In this document: piece by piece, positions 9,222-17,050 of the stretch
Layout: the number at the start of each line of letters is the position of its first letter
How positions within the stretch are numbered: position 1 is the first letter of the stretch
Origin: Candidatus Woesearchaeota archaeon
GTDB taxonomy: Archaea > Nanobdellota > Nanobdellia > Woesearchaeales > WJIZ01
Length of the DNA: 40,233 nt
NCBI GenBank assembly: GCA_018303125.1
Contig: JAGVYS010000049.1
Coordinates: 1 to 40,233, forward strand
Direction of reading: 5' to 3'
The notes under the pieces: model-generated
Seen by the model: only the letters and a program-made list of their open reading frames with translations
Databases searched by the model: none
What the model was told of the DNA's origin: nothing
Translations under genes and position numbers: made by a program

Positions 9222-9263
9222 CTTTAATATATGCTGTTTCTCTCTTATGAATCCAAGGAGATA
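9222..9263 (+). promoter_or_regulatory. Promoter and ribosome binding site of the FKBP gene
   Basis: TTTAATATAT at 9222-9231 is a TATA-like box and AAGGAGAT at about 9255-9262 is a good Shine-Dalgarno site 8-9 bases before the ATG at 9271. Confidence 0.55.
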
Positions 9264-9270
9264 AAAAGAA

Positions 9271-9921
9271 ATGCTTAACAAAAAGGACTTCATTGAACTG
9301 GAATATACAGCAAAAATAAGCGAGGGTGGCATGGTATTTGCCACAACCGATGAGAAGACAGCAAAGGAGAATGGCATTTTTGCGAAAGAAGAGAAATACT
9401 CTCCAGTTATTCTATGCTTGGGCGAAGGCTACCTGCTGCAGGGTCTTGAGAATAAGCTCATAGGCAAAGAGGAAGGCAAGGAATACTCATTCAATCTTGA
9501 GCCTGAGGAAGCATTTGGGAAGAAAAGCGCCAGCATGGTTCATCTTGTTTCAACAAAGAAATTTAGGGAAAGCAACATTGCTCCAATGCCTGGCCTGCAG
9601 GTGAATATTGATGGCGTTATTGGAATTGTCAAAACAGTCTCGGGCGGTAGAACCATGGTTGATTTTAATCATCCGCTTTCAGGAAAGAAAATTGAGTATT
9701 CTGTTAAGGTTCTCAGGAAAGTAGCGGATGACAAGGAAAAGCTGAAGGCATATCTCAGGATGGTGCACATAGGGTCAGAGCCTGATGTCAAGGAAGGCAA
9801 TGCCTCAATAGAACTGCCATTTGACGTCGGGGGCAATGTCAAGGAGAAGCTTTCAGAAAAGATAAGGGAAGTTATACCATCAATAAAAAGCATATCCTTC
9901 ACAAAAAAAGAGTCTAAATAA
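9271..9921 (+). CDS. SlyD-like FKBP-type peptidyl-prolyl cis-trans isomerase
   Basis: This 216-residue protein catalyses proline isomerisation and acts as a folding helper in the cytoplasm. The FKBP core is visible as DFIELEYTAKISEGGMVFATT near the start and LGEGYLLQGLENKLIGKEEG at about residues 50-69. An inserted flap domain follows (LEPEEAFGKKSASMVHLVSTKKF... MPGLQVNIDG), and the core closes with MVDFNHPLSGKKIEYSVKVL. The ~65-residue C-terminal extension is typical of the long archaeal FKBPs. It lies just upstream of ftsZ with its own promoter. Confidence 0.88.
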   Translation: MLNKKDFIELEYTAKISEGGMVFATTDEKTAKENGIFAKEEKYSPVILCLGEGYLLQGLENKLIGKEEGKEYSFNLEPEEAFGKKSASMVHLVSTKKFRESNIAPMPGLQVNIDGVIGIVKTVSGGRTMVDFNHPLSGKKIEYSVKVLRKVADDKEKLKAYLRMVHIGSEPDVKEGNASIELPFDVGGNVKEKLSEKIREVIPSIKSISFTKKESK

Positions 9922-9924
9922 AAA

Positions 9925-9961
9925 AGTTTTATATATGGGAGTAGGTATATAATCTACGGTG
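9925..9961 (+). promoter_or_regulatory. Promoter of the ftsZ-secE-nusG operon
   Basis: GTTTTATATATGGG at about 9925-9938 is a strong TATA box, and GGTGGGG lies a few bases before the ATG at 9967. Confidence 0.6.
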
Positions 9962-9966
9962 GGGTT

Positions 9967-11076
9967 ATGGATTCATTTATATCAGGTACACAGGCAAAAG
10001 CTTCTGAAACAACCAATGCTCAGCCGTTCAATGAGGTTGATGCTGAGCTTGAGAAATATCTCTCTTTGCAGACAGCAAAGATTAAGGTAATAGGGACAGG
10101 CGGCGGCGGAAACAATACTATAAACAGGATTACAGAGGTAGGCATAAAGGGTGCAGAAACAATTGCTGTAAATACCGATGCCCAGGATCTTTTATACACC
10201 ACAGCAGACAAGAAGATTCTGATAGGCAGGGAAGTAACGCATGGCCTTGGCGCAGGTTCCAATCCAAAGCTCGGTGAGGAAGCAGCAAGGGAAAATGAGC
10301 ACGATATTAAGAACCATCTTTCTAACGCAGACATGGTTTTCATAACTTGCGGCCTTGGAGGAGGTACAGGAACAGGCTCTGCTCCGGTTATAGCAGAGAT
10401 AGCAAAGAAGCAGGGAGCGCTTACTGTAGCAATAGTCACTATGCCCTTCGCAATGGAAGGCCATAGAAGATACGAGAATGCCCTAGTGGGCCTTGAGAAG
10501 ATGCAGCAATATGTCGACACTCTCATAGTTGTTCCAAATGATAAGCTCCTTGAGCTAGCTCCTGATTTGCCGCTCAGGACAGCATTTAAAGTGGCTGATG
10601 AAATACTCACAAATTCTGTAAAGGGAATATCAGAAATGGTTACTAAAGCAGGTTTGGTCAATTTGGATTTTGCCGATATAAGGGCAGTAATGACAGGCGG
10701 AGGAGTGGCCTTGATAGGCGTGGGTGAATCTGATACAGACAACAGGGCCGTGGAGGCAGTGGAAAAGGCAATTAATAATCCCTTGCTTGATGTTGATATC
10801 TCAAATGCAAATGGTGCCCTTATAAACGTGGCAGGCGGAGAAGACATGACTCTTGATGAGGCAAGAAAGGTCGTTGAGGCAGTTTCAAGGAGGCTCAGCC
10901 AGGAAGCTACACTTATATGGGGTGCGCAGATTTATAAAGACTTGGAGAAAACCATCAGGGTAATGCTTATAGTAACCGGAGTGCAGTCAGAGCAGATATT
11001 CGGTCACAAAAGGACGACATCTGACATGAAGAGGAAGGAAATAGAGAAGGAGCTGGGGATAGAATTTCTAAGATGA
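9967..11076 (+). CDS. ftsZ: Cell division protein FtsZ
   Basis: This 369-residue tubulin-family GTPase forms the division ring. The nucleotide-binding region starts with [10 protein letters not shown] (residues 41-50), the tubulin signature [10 protein letters not shown] is at 131-140, and the GTP-hydrolysis (T7) loop NLDFADI is near residue 235. A 37-residue N-terminal extension and a short C-terminus without a bacterial-type tail peptide fit archaeal FtsZ1. It overlaps secE by ATGA. The ftsZ-secE-nusG order is common in archaea. Confidence 0.96.
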   Translation: MDSFISGTQAKASETTNAQPFNEVDAELEKYLSLQTAKIKVIGTGGGGNNTINRITEVGIKGAETIAVNTDAQDLLYTTADKKILIGREVTHGLGAGSNPKLGEEAARENEHDIKNHLSNADMVFITCGLGGGTGTGSAPVIAEIAKKQGALTVAIVTMPFAMEGHRRYENALVGLEKMQQYVDTLIVVPNDKLLELAPDLPLRTAFKVADEILTNSVKGISEMVTKAGLVNLDFADIRAVMTGGGVALIGVGESDTDNRAVEAVEKAINNPLLDVDISNANGALINVAGGEDMTLDEARKVVEAVSRRLSQEATLIWGAQIYKDLEKTIRVMLIVTGVQSEQIFGHKRTTSDMKRKEIEKELGIEFLR

Positions 11077-11252
11077 AAGATGCAATAGCAAAACTAAGGT
11101 CATTCGGGCTTGAGTGCGTCAGGGTGCTCAGGGTCACAAAGAAGCCTACAAAGCCGGAGTACAAGACAATTGTCAAAGCCTCAGCCATTGGCATGGCACT
11201 TATAGGCATGCTTGGCTTTCTGGTAGCAATGGCAAAGAACTATGTGGTGTGA
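11073..11252 (+). CDS. secE: Protein translocase subunit SecE / Sec61 gamma
   Basis: This 59-residue protein is easy to miss because of its size. It has an amphipathic N-terminal helix, the conserved [10 protein letters not shown] segment (residues 21-30) typical of archaeal SecE, and one C-terminal membrane helix ([16 protein letters not shown]). It clamps the SecY channel in the cytoplasmic membrane. The start ATG overlaps the ftsZ stop (ATGA), and nusG begins two bases after its stop, so the three genes are translated in close succession. Confidence 0.92.
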   Translation: MKDAIAKLRSFGLECVRVLRVTKKPTKPEYKTIVKASAIGMALIGMLGFLVAMAKNYVV

Positions 11253-11254
11253 AA

Positions 11255-11737
11255 ATGGCAGACATTTATGCTCTAAGGACAACAGCTAACAGGGAAGATC
11301 AGGTAATGGACTTTGTAGTCAGCAATGCAAAAAGGAAAAAGCTGGAAGTTTACTCAGTCATTAAGCCTCACGGCATGAGGGGGTACATTTTCCTTGAGGC
11401 AGGCTCAAGGTCAGATGCAGAGCAGGTAGCATTCAATGTGCCTTATGCAAGGGGTATACTCAAGAACACGATAGAATATTCTGAAATTGACCATATGCTA
11501 GAGCAGACAAAGACAGAGATGAACATTCAGAAGAATGACATAGTTGAGATAATAACAGGCCCATTCAAGCGCGAAAATGCGAAAGTCACAAGGATAGACA
11601 AGCAAAAGGAGGAAGTAGTGCTTGAGTTGCTTGAAAGCGCAGTGCCAATCCCGATAACCGTAAAGATGGATTCTGTCAAGGTTATAAGGAGGGAAACAGG
11701 AGAAGGCAGCGAGGAATCATCAGAGACAGAGATTTAG
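11255..11737 (+). CDS. spt5: Transcription elongation factor Spt5 / NusG
   Basis: This 160-residue protein has an NGN domain (residues 1-85, beginning MADIYALRTTANREDQV with KPHGMRGYIFLEA in the core) and a KOW domain (NDIVEIITGPFKRENAKVTR). It binds RNA polymerase with Spt4 and aids elongation. The frame is open further upstream to 11114, but that part overlaps secE in another frame and is not NusG-like, so the ATG at 11255 is the start. The C-terminus ends in a short acidic Ser/Glu tail. Confidence 0.93.
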   Translation: MADIYALRTTANREDQVMDFVVSNAKRKKLEVYSVIKPHGMRGYIFLEAGSRSDAEQVAFNVPYARGILKNTIEYSEIDHMLEQTKTEMNIQKNDIVEIITGPFKRENAKVTRIDKQKEEVVLELLESAVPIPITVKMDSVKVIRRETGEGSEESSETEI

Positions 11738-11743
11738 TATAAA

Positions 11744-12388
11744 ATGATAAGAAGAGACATGGCCATAACATTGGCCTCCATTATAAGCGCTGCTGCAATA
11801 GGGCAGCAGGTAGATGATTTAGGTTCTAAGGTAAATGCTTCGGCAGCCAGGGTTGAAAAAGCCAAATCTGCAGATAAACCACTTTACAGCAGACCATTCG
11901 TTGATTCTATAATAAATGGTTATGCGAAAATGTCAATGGCTTTAGACACTTCAGGAATATCACGCTACGAAAAAGATGGTCATCTTGACCTTTATGTTTC
12001 CAATAGGATTAAAGACAGCGGCTTACAGTCAAGAATATATTTAGGGGACTTAGATGATTCTTATAACCGGCTTCTTGTGTCTCTTGTAAGGCATGATGTA
12101 CTGGATTCTTTCAGGACAAATGCACCTCCGTCATTAGACAAAACAGCCATTGAGGCAGAGTCAGAGATGGTCGGGCACGATGTGTATGGTAGATTTTCCA
12201 GCTTCTCCTCAAGTGTAAAGATAGATATCAGCCTATGGAACGTCGCAGAACAGTCGTCAAAAAGAGACAGGGCTTTTGCAGCGTATTTGGTCATATCAGA
12301 AAAAGTAAGGGAAGTACTCGGCCAGAATTTCCCAGTCAAGACTTTCAGCAGGGTAAAGGAAGCTTACGACAATCCAATAAGCAAATAG
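11744..12388 (+). CDS. Protein of unknown function between nusG and rpl11
   Basis: This 214-residue protein has a weakly hydrophobic N-terminus (MAITLASIISAAAIG) that could be a poor signal or anchor, followed by polar helical sequence with no motif I recognise. It starts six bases after the nusG stop without a clear ribosome binding site. Its position interrupts the usual archaeal nusG-rpl11 adjacency. Start and function are uncertain. Confidence 0.5.
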   Translation: MIRRDMAITLASIISAAAIGQQVDDLGSKVNASAARVEKAKSADKPLYSRPFVDSIINGYAKMSMALDTSGISRYEKDGHLDLYVSNRIKDSGLQSRIYLGDLDDSYNRLLVSLVRHDVLDSFRTNAPPSLDKTAIEAESEMVGHDVYGRFSSFSSSVKIDISLWNVAEQSSKRDRAFAAYLVISEKVREVLGQNFPVKTFSRVKEAYDNPISK

Positions 12389-12400
12389 CCGCCCAGTAAA

Positions 12401-12440
12401 CTTTATAAACACGGCGAAAGTTCTTGAAATTCAGTTGGAG
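12401..12440 (+). promoter_or_regulatory. Promoter and leader of rpl11
   Basis: CTTTATAAAC at 12401-12410 is a TATA box that would place the transcript start near 12432 and give a leader of about 40 bases. The only Shine-Dalgarno-like sequence, TTGGAGG near 12434-12440, is about 33 bases from the ATG at 12473, which is unusually far. Confidence 0.5.
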
Positions 12441-12472
12441 GCATTACAGCTTCTTAATAATACAGACATAAA

Positions 12473-13216
12473 ATGGCAAAGCAGACTATAGATGCCCTTG
12501 TTTCGGGCGGAAAGGCAACAGCAGCACCTCCTTTAGGTCCTGCTTTAGGCCCGCTTGGAGTTAACATAGGCCAGGTAGTTTCAGAAATAAACAGGAAAAC
12601 AGCAAGCTTCAACGGCATGCAGGTGCCTGTGAAGGTTATTGTCGATTCTAGCACAAAGGAGTTTGAGATAACGATTGGCACGCCTCCTGCAAGCGCACTC
12701 ATAAAGAAGGAAGCAGGAATAGAAAAAGGAGCCTCAAACCCTCTTATGGATAAGGTTGCTGATATTCTTATAGAGCAGGCAATAAAGATAGCTAAGATGA
12801 AAGAGGATTCATTGCTTGGCAAGGACCTAAAGCAGAAGGTAAAGGAGATAGTTGGCACATGCCAGTCAATGGGGATACTTGTAGAAGGGAAGCCAGCAAA
12901 TGAAACAATAGTCGATATTAACAATGGCAAGTTTGACGAGCAGATAAAATCAGGCAAGACAGAGCTTACTGAAGAAGAGAGGAAGAAGCTCGAGATAGAG
13001 AGGCAGAGGCTCAAGGAAGAGATGGAAGCAAGAAGGCATGAGTTCGAGGCAAAGGCCAAGGCAATTATAGAGGAAATGAAGGGTGCTGAGAAGAATGCAA
13101 TAAAGAAGAGGCTCATACAGGAGAAGATACCTGGTCCACTTATACGCGAATTATTGCCAGAGGATGCCAAGCCAGAAGAAGGCAAGCCTGCTCCTGCAGC
13201 ACCGCAGAAGAAATAA
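12473..13216 (+). CDS. rpl11: Large subunit ribosomal protein uL11 with long charged C-terminal tail
   Basis: Residues 1-160 are a standard archaeal L11: PPLGPALGPLGVNIGQVVSEIN at 19-40 and the C-terminal rRNA-binding domain with TPPASALIKKEAG (70-82) and a DLKQKVKEIVGTCQSMGILVEG helix. L11 forms the GTPase-associated centre of the 50S subunit. Residues 161-247 are an added, highly charged, probably coiled-coil tail (EEERKKLEIERQRLKEEME...), ending in a Pro/Ala/Lys-rich stretch. The tail makes the protein about half as long again as usual. L1, L10 and L12 genes do not follow; an antiporter gene does. Confidence 0.94.
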   Translation: MAKQTIDALVSGGKATAAPPLGPALGPLGVNIGQVVSEINRKTASFNGMQVPVKVIVDSSTKEFEITIGTPPASALIKKEAGIEKGASNPLMDKVADILIEQAIKIAKMKEDSLLGKDLKQKVKEIVGTCQSMGILVEGKPANETIVDINNGKFDEQIKSGKTELTEEERKKLEIERQRLKEEMEARRHEFEAKAKAIIEEMKGAEKNAIKKRLIQEKIPGPLIRELLPEDAKPEEGKPAPAAPQKK

Positions 13217-13250
13217 TCCTTTTCGTTTTTGACAAGCAAGGGCAATTCAA

Positions 13251-14471
13251 ATGGAAGAGGCAGTAAAAATAAGTTATATTCTTGTTCGCATCGTCATTAT
13301 CCTGATTGCAGCCAAGATCGGGGGCTATATTGCTGAAAAGCTAAAGCAGCCTTCAGTTCTCGGCGAACTTGCTGCTGGAATCATTCTTGGACCCTCCCTG
13401 TTCAATTTTATCAATCCATACGAGCCAGATTCTGCATTCCAGCTTCTTCATTTTCTGGGTGAAATAGGGGTTATACTTTTACTTTTCCAGATAGGCCTTG
13501 AATCCAATATACACCAGCTGCTTAAGGCAGGACTTACATCTACTCTTGTGGCCACTATCGGGGTGGCTGTACCGGTGGCCCTGGGATTTGCATATTCAAT
13601 GTATGCAATTGCAGATATAGGCTTTAACGGTGCCTTTCTTATAGGCGCAACTCTCGCTGCAACATCTGTCGGAATAACCATGCGTGTTCTTTCAGAAATA
13701 AAAAAAGTGAATTCACATGAGGGAAAAATAATTCTTGGCGCAGCAGTCATTGACGACATAATTGGCCTGGTAATACTTTCCGTGGTCGCAGGCCTTGTTT
13801 CAGGAGCAGGGCAGAGCATTCCATTAGTTGTAGGCAAGACAATCCTGTTTTCAGTTATTTTCCTTATTGCCTCAATATGGCTGGGTATTAGGTACCTGCC
13901 TAAAATGTATACCATAACAAGGCCACTCAAGATAAACAGGACATTTGTTTTCTCCTCCTTCGTTGTCATGATGTTCTTTGCCGCCGTAGCGGATGTTATA
14001 GGACTTGCAACTATAGTTGGTGCATTCGCGGCAGGCCTTATCTTCGAGAGGCTTGAGGAAAAAGAGCACTTCCAGGCAAAGATACAGCCAATGGCGCACA
14101 TCTTTGTGCCTATCTTCTTTGTCGTTGCCGGGCTATACCTTGATGCGAAGGCACTTTTCTTGCCTGGCATGCTTCCACTGGTTTTTGCGCTTACAATAAT
14201 AGCAGTAGTAGGAAAGCTTGTCTCAGGATTTGGTGCAATAGGGACAAAGACAAGCAAGCTAGCTATAGGCATTGGCATGATTCCAAGAGGGGAAGTGGGC
14301 CTCATATTCTCGGCTTTTGGCCTTGCTGCAAGCCTTATAACCAAGGACATTTATTCGGCTTTGGTGCTTGTGATAATGATAACCACAATAGTCACTCCAC
14401 CATTTCTTGTGAGAGCCATGAAAAACATCAAAGGTACAGGGGCAATCTCAGAGTCAGAGCAGATACTGTAA
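13251..14471 (+). CDS. Monovalent cation:proton antiporter, CPA2 family
   Basis: This 406-residue integral membrane protein has about 12 hydrophobic segments and the CPA2 hallmarks: KLKQPSVLGELAAGIILGPS near residues 30-50, LLLFQIGLE, and the ion-site motif GAAVIDDIIGLV with paired Asp residues in the discontinuous helix. Such proteins exchange Na+ or K+ for H+ across the cytoplasmic membrane. There is no C-terminal TrkA-N/RCK domain, so it is the short Nha/Nap-like form rather than a Kef channel. It starts 34 bases after rpl11 and is probably read from the same or an adjacent promoter. Confidence 0.88.
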   Translation: MEEAVKISYILVRIVIILIAAKIGGYIAEKLKQPSVLGELAAGIILGPSLFNFINPYEPDSAFQLLHFLGEIGVILLLFQIGLESNIHQLLKAGLTSTLVATIGVAVPVALGFAYSMYAIADIGFNGAFLIGATLAATSVGITMRVLSEIKKVNSHEGKIILGAAVIDDIIGLVILSVVAGLVSGAGQSIPLVVGKTILFSVIFLIASIWLGIRYLPKMYTITRPLKINRTFVFSSFVVMMFFAAVADVIGLATIVGAFAAGLIFERLEEKEHFQAKIQPMAHIFVPIFFVVAGLYLDAKALFLPGMLPLVFALTIIAVVGKLVSGFGAIGTKTSKLAIGIGMIPRGEVGLIFSAFGLAASLITKDIYSALVLVIMITTIVTPPFLVRAMKNIKGTGAISESEQIL

Positions 14472-14473
14472 AT

Positions 14474-14519
14474 TATAGGCAAGGACTTTAATAACCGTAA
14501 TGGTCTTTCCTTGCCTATA
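14474..14519. terminator. Inverted repeat after the antiporter gene, possible terminator
   Basis: TATAGGCAAGGA at 14474-14485 is perfectly complemented by TCCTTGCCTATA at 14508-14519 with a 22-base loop. It sits three bases after the antiporter stop, between convergent genes. A transcription terminator or 3'-end-stabilising hairpin is the simplest reading. Confidence 0.5.
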
Positions 14520-14522
14520 TCA

Positions 14523-14562
14523 GGCGAACGTTAACAAATTCATATGGATATTAACGTCCGCC
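14523..14562. repeat. Second inverted repeat in the antiporter-serA gap
   Basis: GGCGAACGTTAA at 14523-14534 pairs with TTAACGTCCGCC at 14551-14562 with one mismatch and a 16-base loop. It follows directly on the first hairpin and precedes a TATA-like CTATAAATAA at about 14564-14573. The remaining bases to 14631 show no gene. Confidence 0.45.
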
Positions 14563-14631
14563 GCTATAAATAACCAATCTAATCAATTTAGGGCGTGAGA
14601 TCAATTTGGATAAATTTATTCTCAGTTAGTG

Positions 14632-16215
14632 CTAGTCCACTCTAAACTGCCTTATGTAGTGAGGGTCTAATTCTCCTGTTATTTTGTCTATTACCCCACC
14701 TTCGACTGTTCTGTCAGTAGTTACAAGAGTAAGTGCATTACCTCCCCGCGATACATTCTTTACATACGCAATGTTAATGCCCACATCTCCAATAGCAGTT
14801 CCAATTTTGCCGATTGCGCCAACCTCATTTCTATGGTGGACTACCAAATGACTCCCTACAGGGCCATAATCAGTCTGATATCCGTTTATTCCGGTAATCC
14901 TTATCATATTGTCAAACAAAGCTCCAGATACAGAGACATTTTCATCGCCATCATTTATTGTTACCTCAATATCTCTCCTTGTGTCATCAGGGCTTTCACA
15001 GGTTACAGTTAGATTCAACTTCCTGGAATCGAACCGGCTTCTCGCATTCACAGGATTAACATCCCCTCCTCCCAAAATAGCTGCTAATGCATATCCTGTA
15101 ACGGCGTCCATATCAGGTACATATCCCCTATAAGTGATGTTTGCACCAGAAACATTCCCGGTAAAGAGATGTGATGCAAAACTTGCTATTAATCTGGCGG
15201 CGTCGGCATATGGCCTTCCGGCCTCTGAAAGCGGATTATAGTTAACAGCATTCTGCGCAATTCCTTTTTCAACGAAAGATCGCAGCTGCATGGCTGCGGC
15301 TATAAACGCATTGGAGTTGGCTTCATATGTATTCCCACCTATGTGCGGTGTAGCAAGGACTCTGGAAGGGAAACGCTCCAAAACTTTTTTTAGGCCCTCT
15401 TTGTCTCCACCATAATGAACATCTGCAGCGTACCTGACATCTGTTCTTTCCCACATAAACCCAATTAGAGTATCTTCATCAATAAGCCCTGCTCGTGCAG
15501 TATTGATGAGTAATCCATTTGTATTCATATTTTTAAGTTGGTCCAATCCTATTGCACCTTTAGTACCTTCTGTAAGCGGCATATGCAATGTGACTATATC
15601 AGCATTAAAGCATTCATCAATTGTGGTTGCTCTTACAGTGCCATACCTTCCGAACAATTCATTTCCGACTAAAGGATCATAGGCAACTATTTTCATGCCA
15701 AACGCAGCGGATTTTTCTGCAACAAGCTGCCCTATATTGCCATATCCTAAAATGCCAATTCTCTTGCCTCGCAACTCCCTGCCAACAAAATCAGCCTTAG
15801 GGAACTCTCCCTTCACCATTCTTAAGTGCGCTTCACGGGCATGGCGATATGCGTCAAGCATAAAAGAAAAAACAAGCTCAGATACCGCATTTGAGTTCCT
15901 TCCAGGAGTATTTGAAACTATAACTCCCATTTGAGTAGCATAATTGACATCTATATCGCTTACCGCAGCACCTGCCCTAATGACTAGCTCTAGGCTTCTA
16001 CTGGCGTCCATAATCCTTTTATCTACTTTATCGCTCCTTACAACAAGCACGTTATAATTAACTAATCTCTGTTCTAGCTCACCATCTTTCAATCCATCTA
16101 ATTCTTTCAAACCACTCCTTAGCCTGTCAACTTTTACGTCAACACCAGTAAGCTCTTTACTAAAACCTTCAAAAGCCGAATCATTTACTTTAGTTGCCAT
16201 AAGCACATTTTTCAT
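14632..16215 (-). CDS. serA: D-3-phosphoglycerate dehydrogenase
   Basis: This enzyme oxidises 3-phosphoglycerate with NAD+ in the first step of serine synthesis. Counting from MKNVLMATKV, the catalytic/NAD domain has the dinucleotide-binding GILGYGNIGQ (near 155), LLINTARAGLIDE (near 235), and the catalytic His in ATPHIGGNTYEA (near 288). It continues into an intervening (ASB) domain and a C-terminal ACT domain (LVVHHRNEVGAIGKIGTAIGDVGINI), giving 527 residues, the length of the long SerA class. The frame is open to an ATG at 16230, but a TATA box at about 16237-16246 lies ~26 bases before the ATG at 16215, which favours that start and a leaderless message. Confidence 0.92.
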   Translation of the reverse strand: MKNVLMATKVNDSAFEGFSKELTGVDVKVDRLRSGLKELDGLKDGELEQRLVNYNVLVVRSDKVDKRIMDASRSLELVIRAGAAVSDIDVNYATQMGVIVSNTPGRNSNAVSELVFSFMLDAYRHAREAHLRMVKGEFPKADFVGRELRGKRIGILGYGNIGQLVAEKSAAFGMKIVAYDPLVGNELFGRYGTVRATTIDECFNADIVTLHMPLTEGTKGAIGLDQLKNMNTNGLLINTARAGLIDEDTLIGFMWERTDVRYAADVHYGGDKEGLKKVLERFPSRVLATPHIGGNTYEANSNAFIAAAMQLRSFVEKGIAQNAVNYNPLSEAGRPYADAARLIASFASHLFTGNVSGANITYRGYVPDMDAVTGYALAAILGGGDVNPVNARSRFDSRKLNLTVTCESPDDTRRDIEVTINDGDENVSVSGALFDNMIRITGINGYQTDYGPVGSHLVVHHRNEVGAIGKIGTAIGDVGINIAYVKNVSRGGNALTLVTTDRTVEGGVIDKITGELDPHYIRQFRVD

Positions 16216-16236
16216 GCAGTAATAGAACATCTACCT

Positions 16237-16264
16237 TCTTTTAAAGCCATTGACATATCTGTCA
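16237..16264 (-). promoter_or_regulatory. serA promoter with upstream palindrome
   Basis: On the minus strand GCTTTAAAAG (16246-16237) is the TATA box. Immediately upstream is the perfect palindrome TGACATATCTGTCA (16251-16264), where the BRE would lie. A protein bound there would compete with TFB. Confidence 0.55.
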
Positions 16265-16297
16265 AAAAATAAGATTTTCTGCCACATTTGCATTAAT

Positions 16298-16321
16298 TTT
16301 TTAAATCATGACATATTCATG
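16298..16321 (+). promoter_or_regulatory. Promoter of the ACT-domain regulator with downstream palindrome
   Basis: TTTTTTAAAT at about 16297-16306 is a TATA-like box about 25 bases before the ATG at 16327. CATGACATATTCATG at 16307-16321 is an inverted repeat (CATGA-N5-TCATG) between TATA and start. It shares TGACATAT with the palindrome in front of serA. Confidence 0.5.
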
Positions 16322-16326
16322 CACTT

Positions 16327-16980
16327 ATGAAGGAAACTGAAAACATCAGGGAGCATGTCTGGAAGATAATCGGCACTGACCATTCAATAACCTCAGGCAT
16401 AGGCAGGGGCATAATTAATACAAGGGCGCTTGCGAAGTACATCCAAAAAGAGTACAATTCAAGACTTTCTCTCGATGCAATAATCTCTGCCATAAGGAGG
16501 TATCCTGTCCCGCCTGTTGGCTCAAGGGGCGCAAATGCGGCTTACGCTCTTCTCCACAGCGCCAAGACAAGAACAATAACCAAGGTTGCATCTCTCTCGC
16601 TCAGGAAGACAGAGGATGTGCACCAGAAGCTGGCTGAGCTGCTGCCGAGAATAAATTACAGTGAAGGCGATTTCCTCAGGATTCTTGAGGCTGCAAAAAT
16701 TTTCAAGATAATATTTGACAGGAAAAACTATAAGATGATGCTTTCCTCATTCAGGAAGCAGGATGTCATCGGCTCTGAAAGCGATTTAGGCATGATAGAG
16801 ATGGTATACCAGGATTCATTGCAGAAGACTCCAGGAGTTTTCTCTGTTATTTCAGGAGAACTGGCCGAGAACGGCATAAGCATTCTTGATGCCCTTATAT
16901 GCTCCAATGAGCACATAATAATTGTTAATGCCAAGGATACGCTGAAGGCATTCGATATTATCTATAACCTGTGCAATTAG
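16327..16980 (+). CDS. ACT-domain protein, predicted regulator of amino-acid metabolism
   Basis: This 217-residue protein has an N-terminal helical region suited to DNA binding (residues 1-60, with INTRALAKYIQKEYNSRLSLDAIISAIRRYP). The C-terminal ACT-like domain (about 145-217) contains KTPGVFSVISGELAENGISILDALICSNEHIIIV. It resembles the archaeal COG2150 group, described as predicted amino-acid-metabolism regulators with ACT domains. It is divergent from serA and shares a 111-base intergenic region with paired palindromes, so control of serA and of itself, perhaps with serine as ligand, is a fair inference but not shown. Confidence 0.75.
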   Translation: MKETENIREHVWKIIGTDHSITSGIGRGIINTRALAKYIQKEYNSRLSLDAIISAIRRYPVPPVGSRGANAAYALLHSAKTRTITKVASLSLRKTEDVHQKLAELLPRINYSEGDFLRILEAAKIFKIIFDRKNYKMMLSSFRKQDVIGSESDLGMIEMVYQDSLQKTPGVFSVISGELAENGISILDALICSNEHIIIVNAKDTLKAFDIIYNLCN

Positions 16981-17050
16981 GATTATTGCTGGTTCAATGA
17001 AGGCCAATATTGGGAAAGTTTATTTAACAACAAAAGCAGGATAGTGCATT

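Noticed and set aside
9247-9264. Five-residue upstream ORF (MNPRR) before the FKBP gene
   Set aside because: It arises from the ribosome binding site itself, and nothing else supports translation.
10020-10847. 275-codon open frame antisense to ftsZ
   Set aside because: It is entirely within ftsZ, has no promoter or ribosome binding site of its own, and its composition mirrors the opposite strand.
11114-11254. 47-codon N-terminal extension of the NusG frame
   Set aside because: It overlaps secE in another frame, and the extension has no NusG character; the internal ATG gives the standard N-terminus.
12454-13245. 263-codon open frame antisense to rpl11
   Set aside because: It is Ser/Phe-rich sequence arising from Lys/Glu codons on the other strand; rpl11 is certain.
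13448-14350. 300-codon open frame antisense to the antiporter gene
   Set aside because: It lies fully opposite a gene with clear CPA2 motifs, and its product is a low-complexity Pro/Ser/Thr mix with no domain features; it is a shadow of codon bias.
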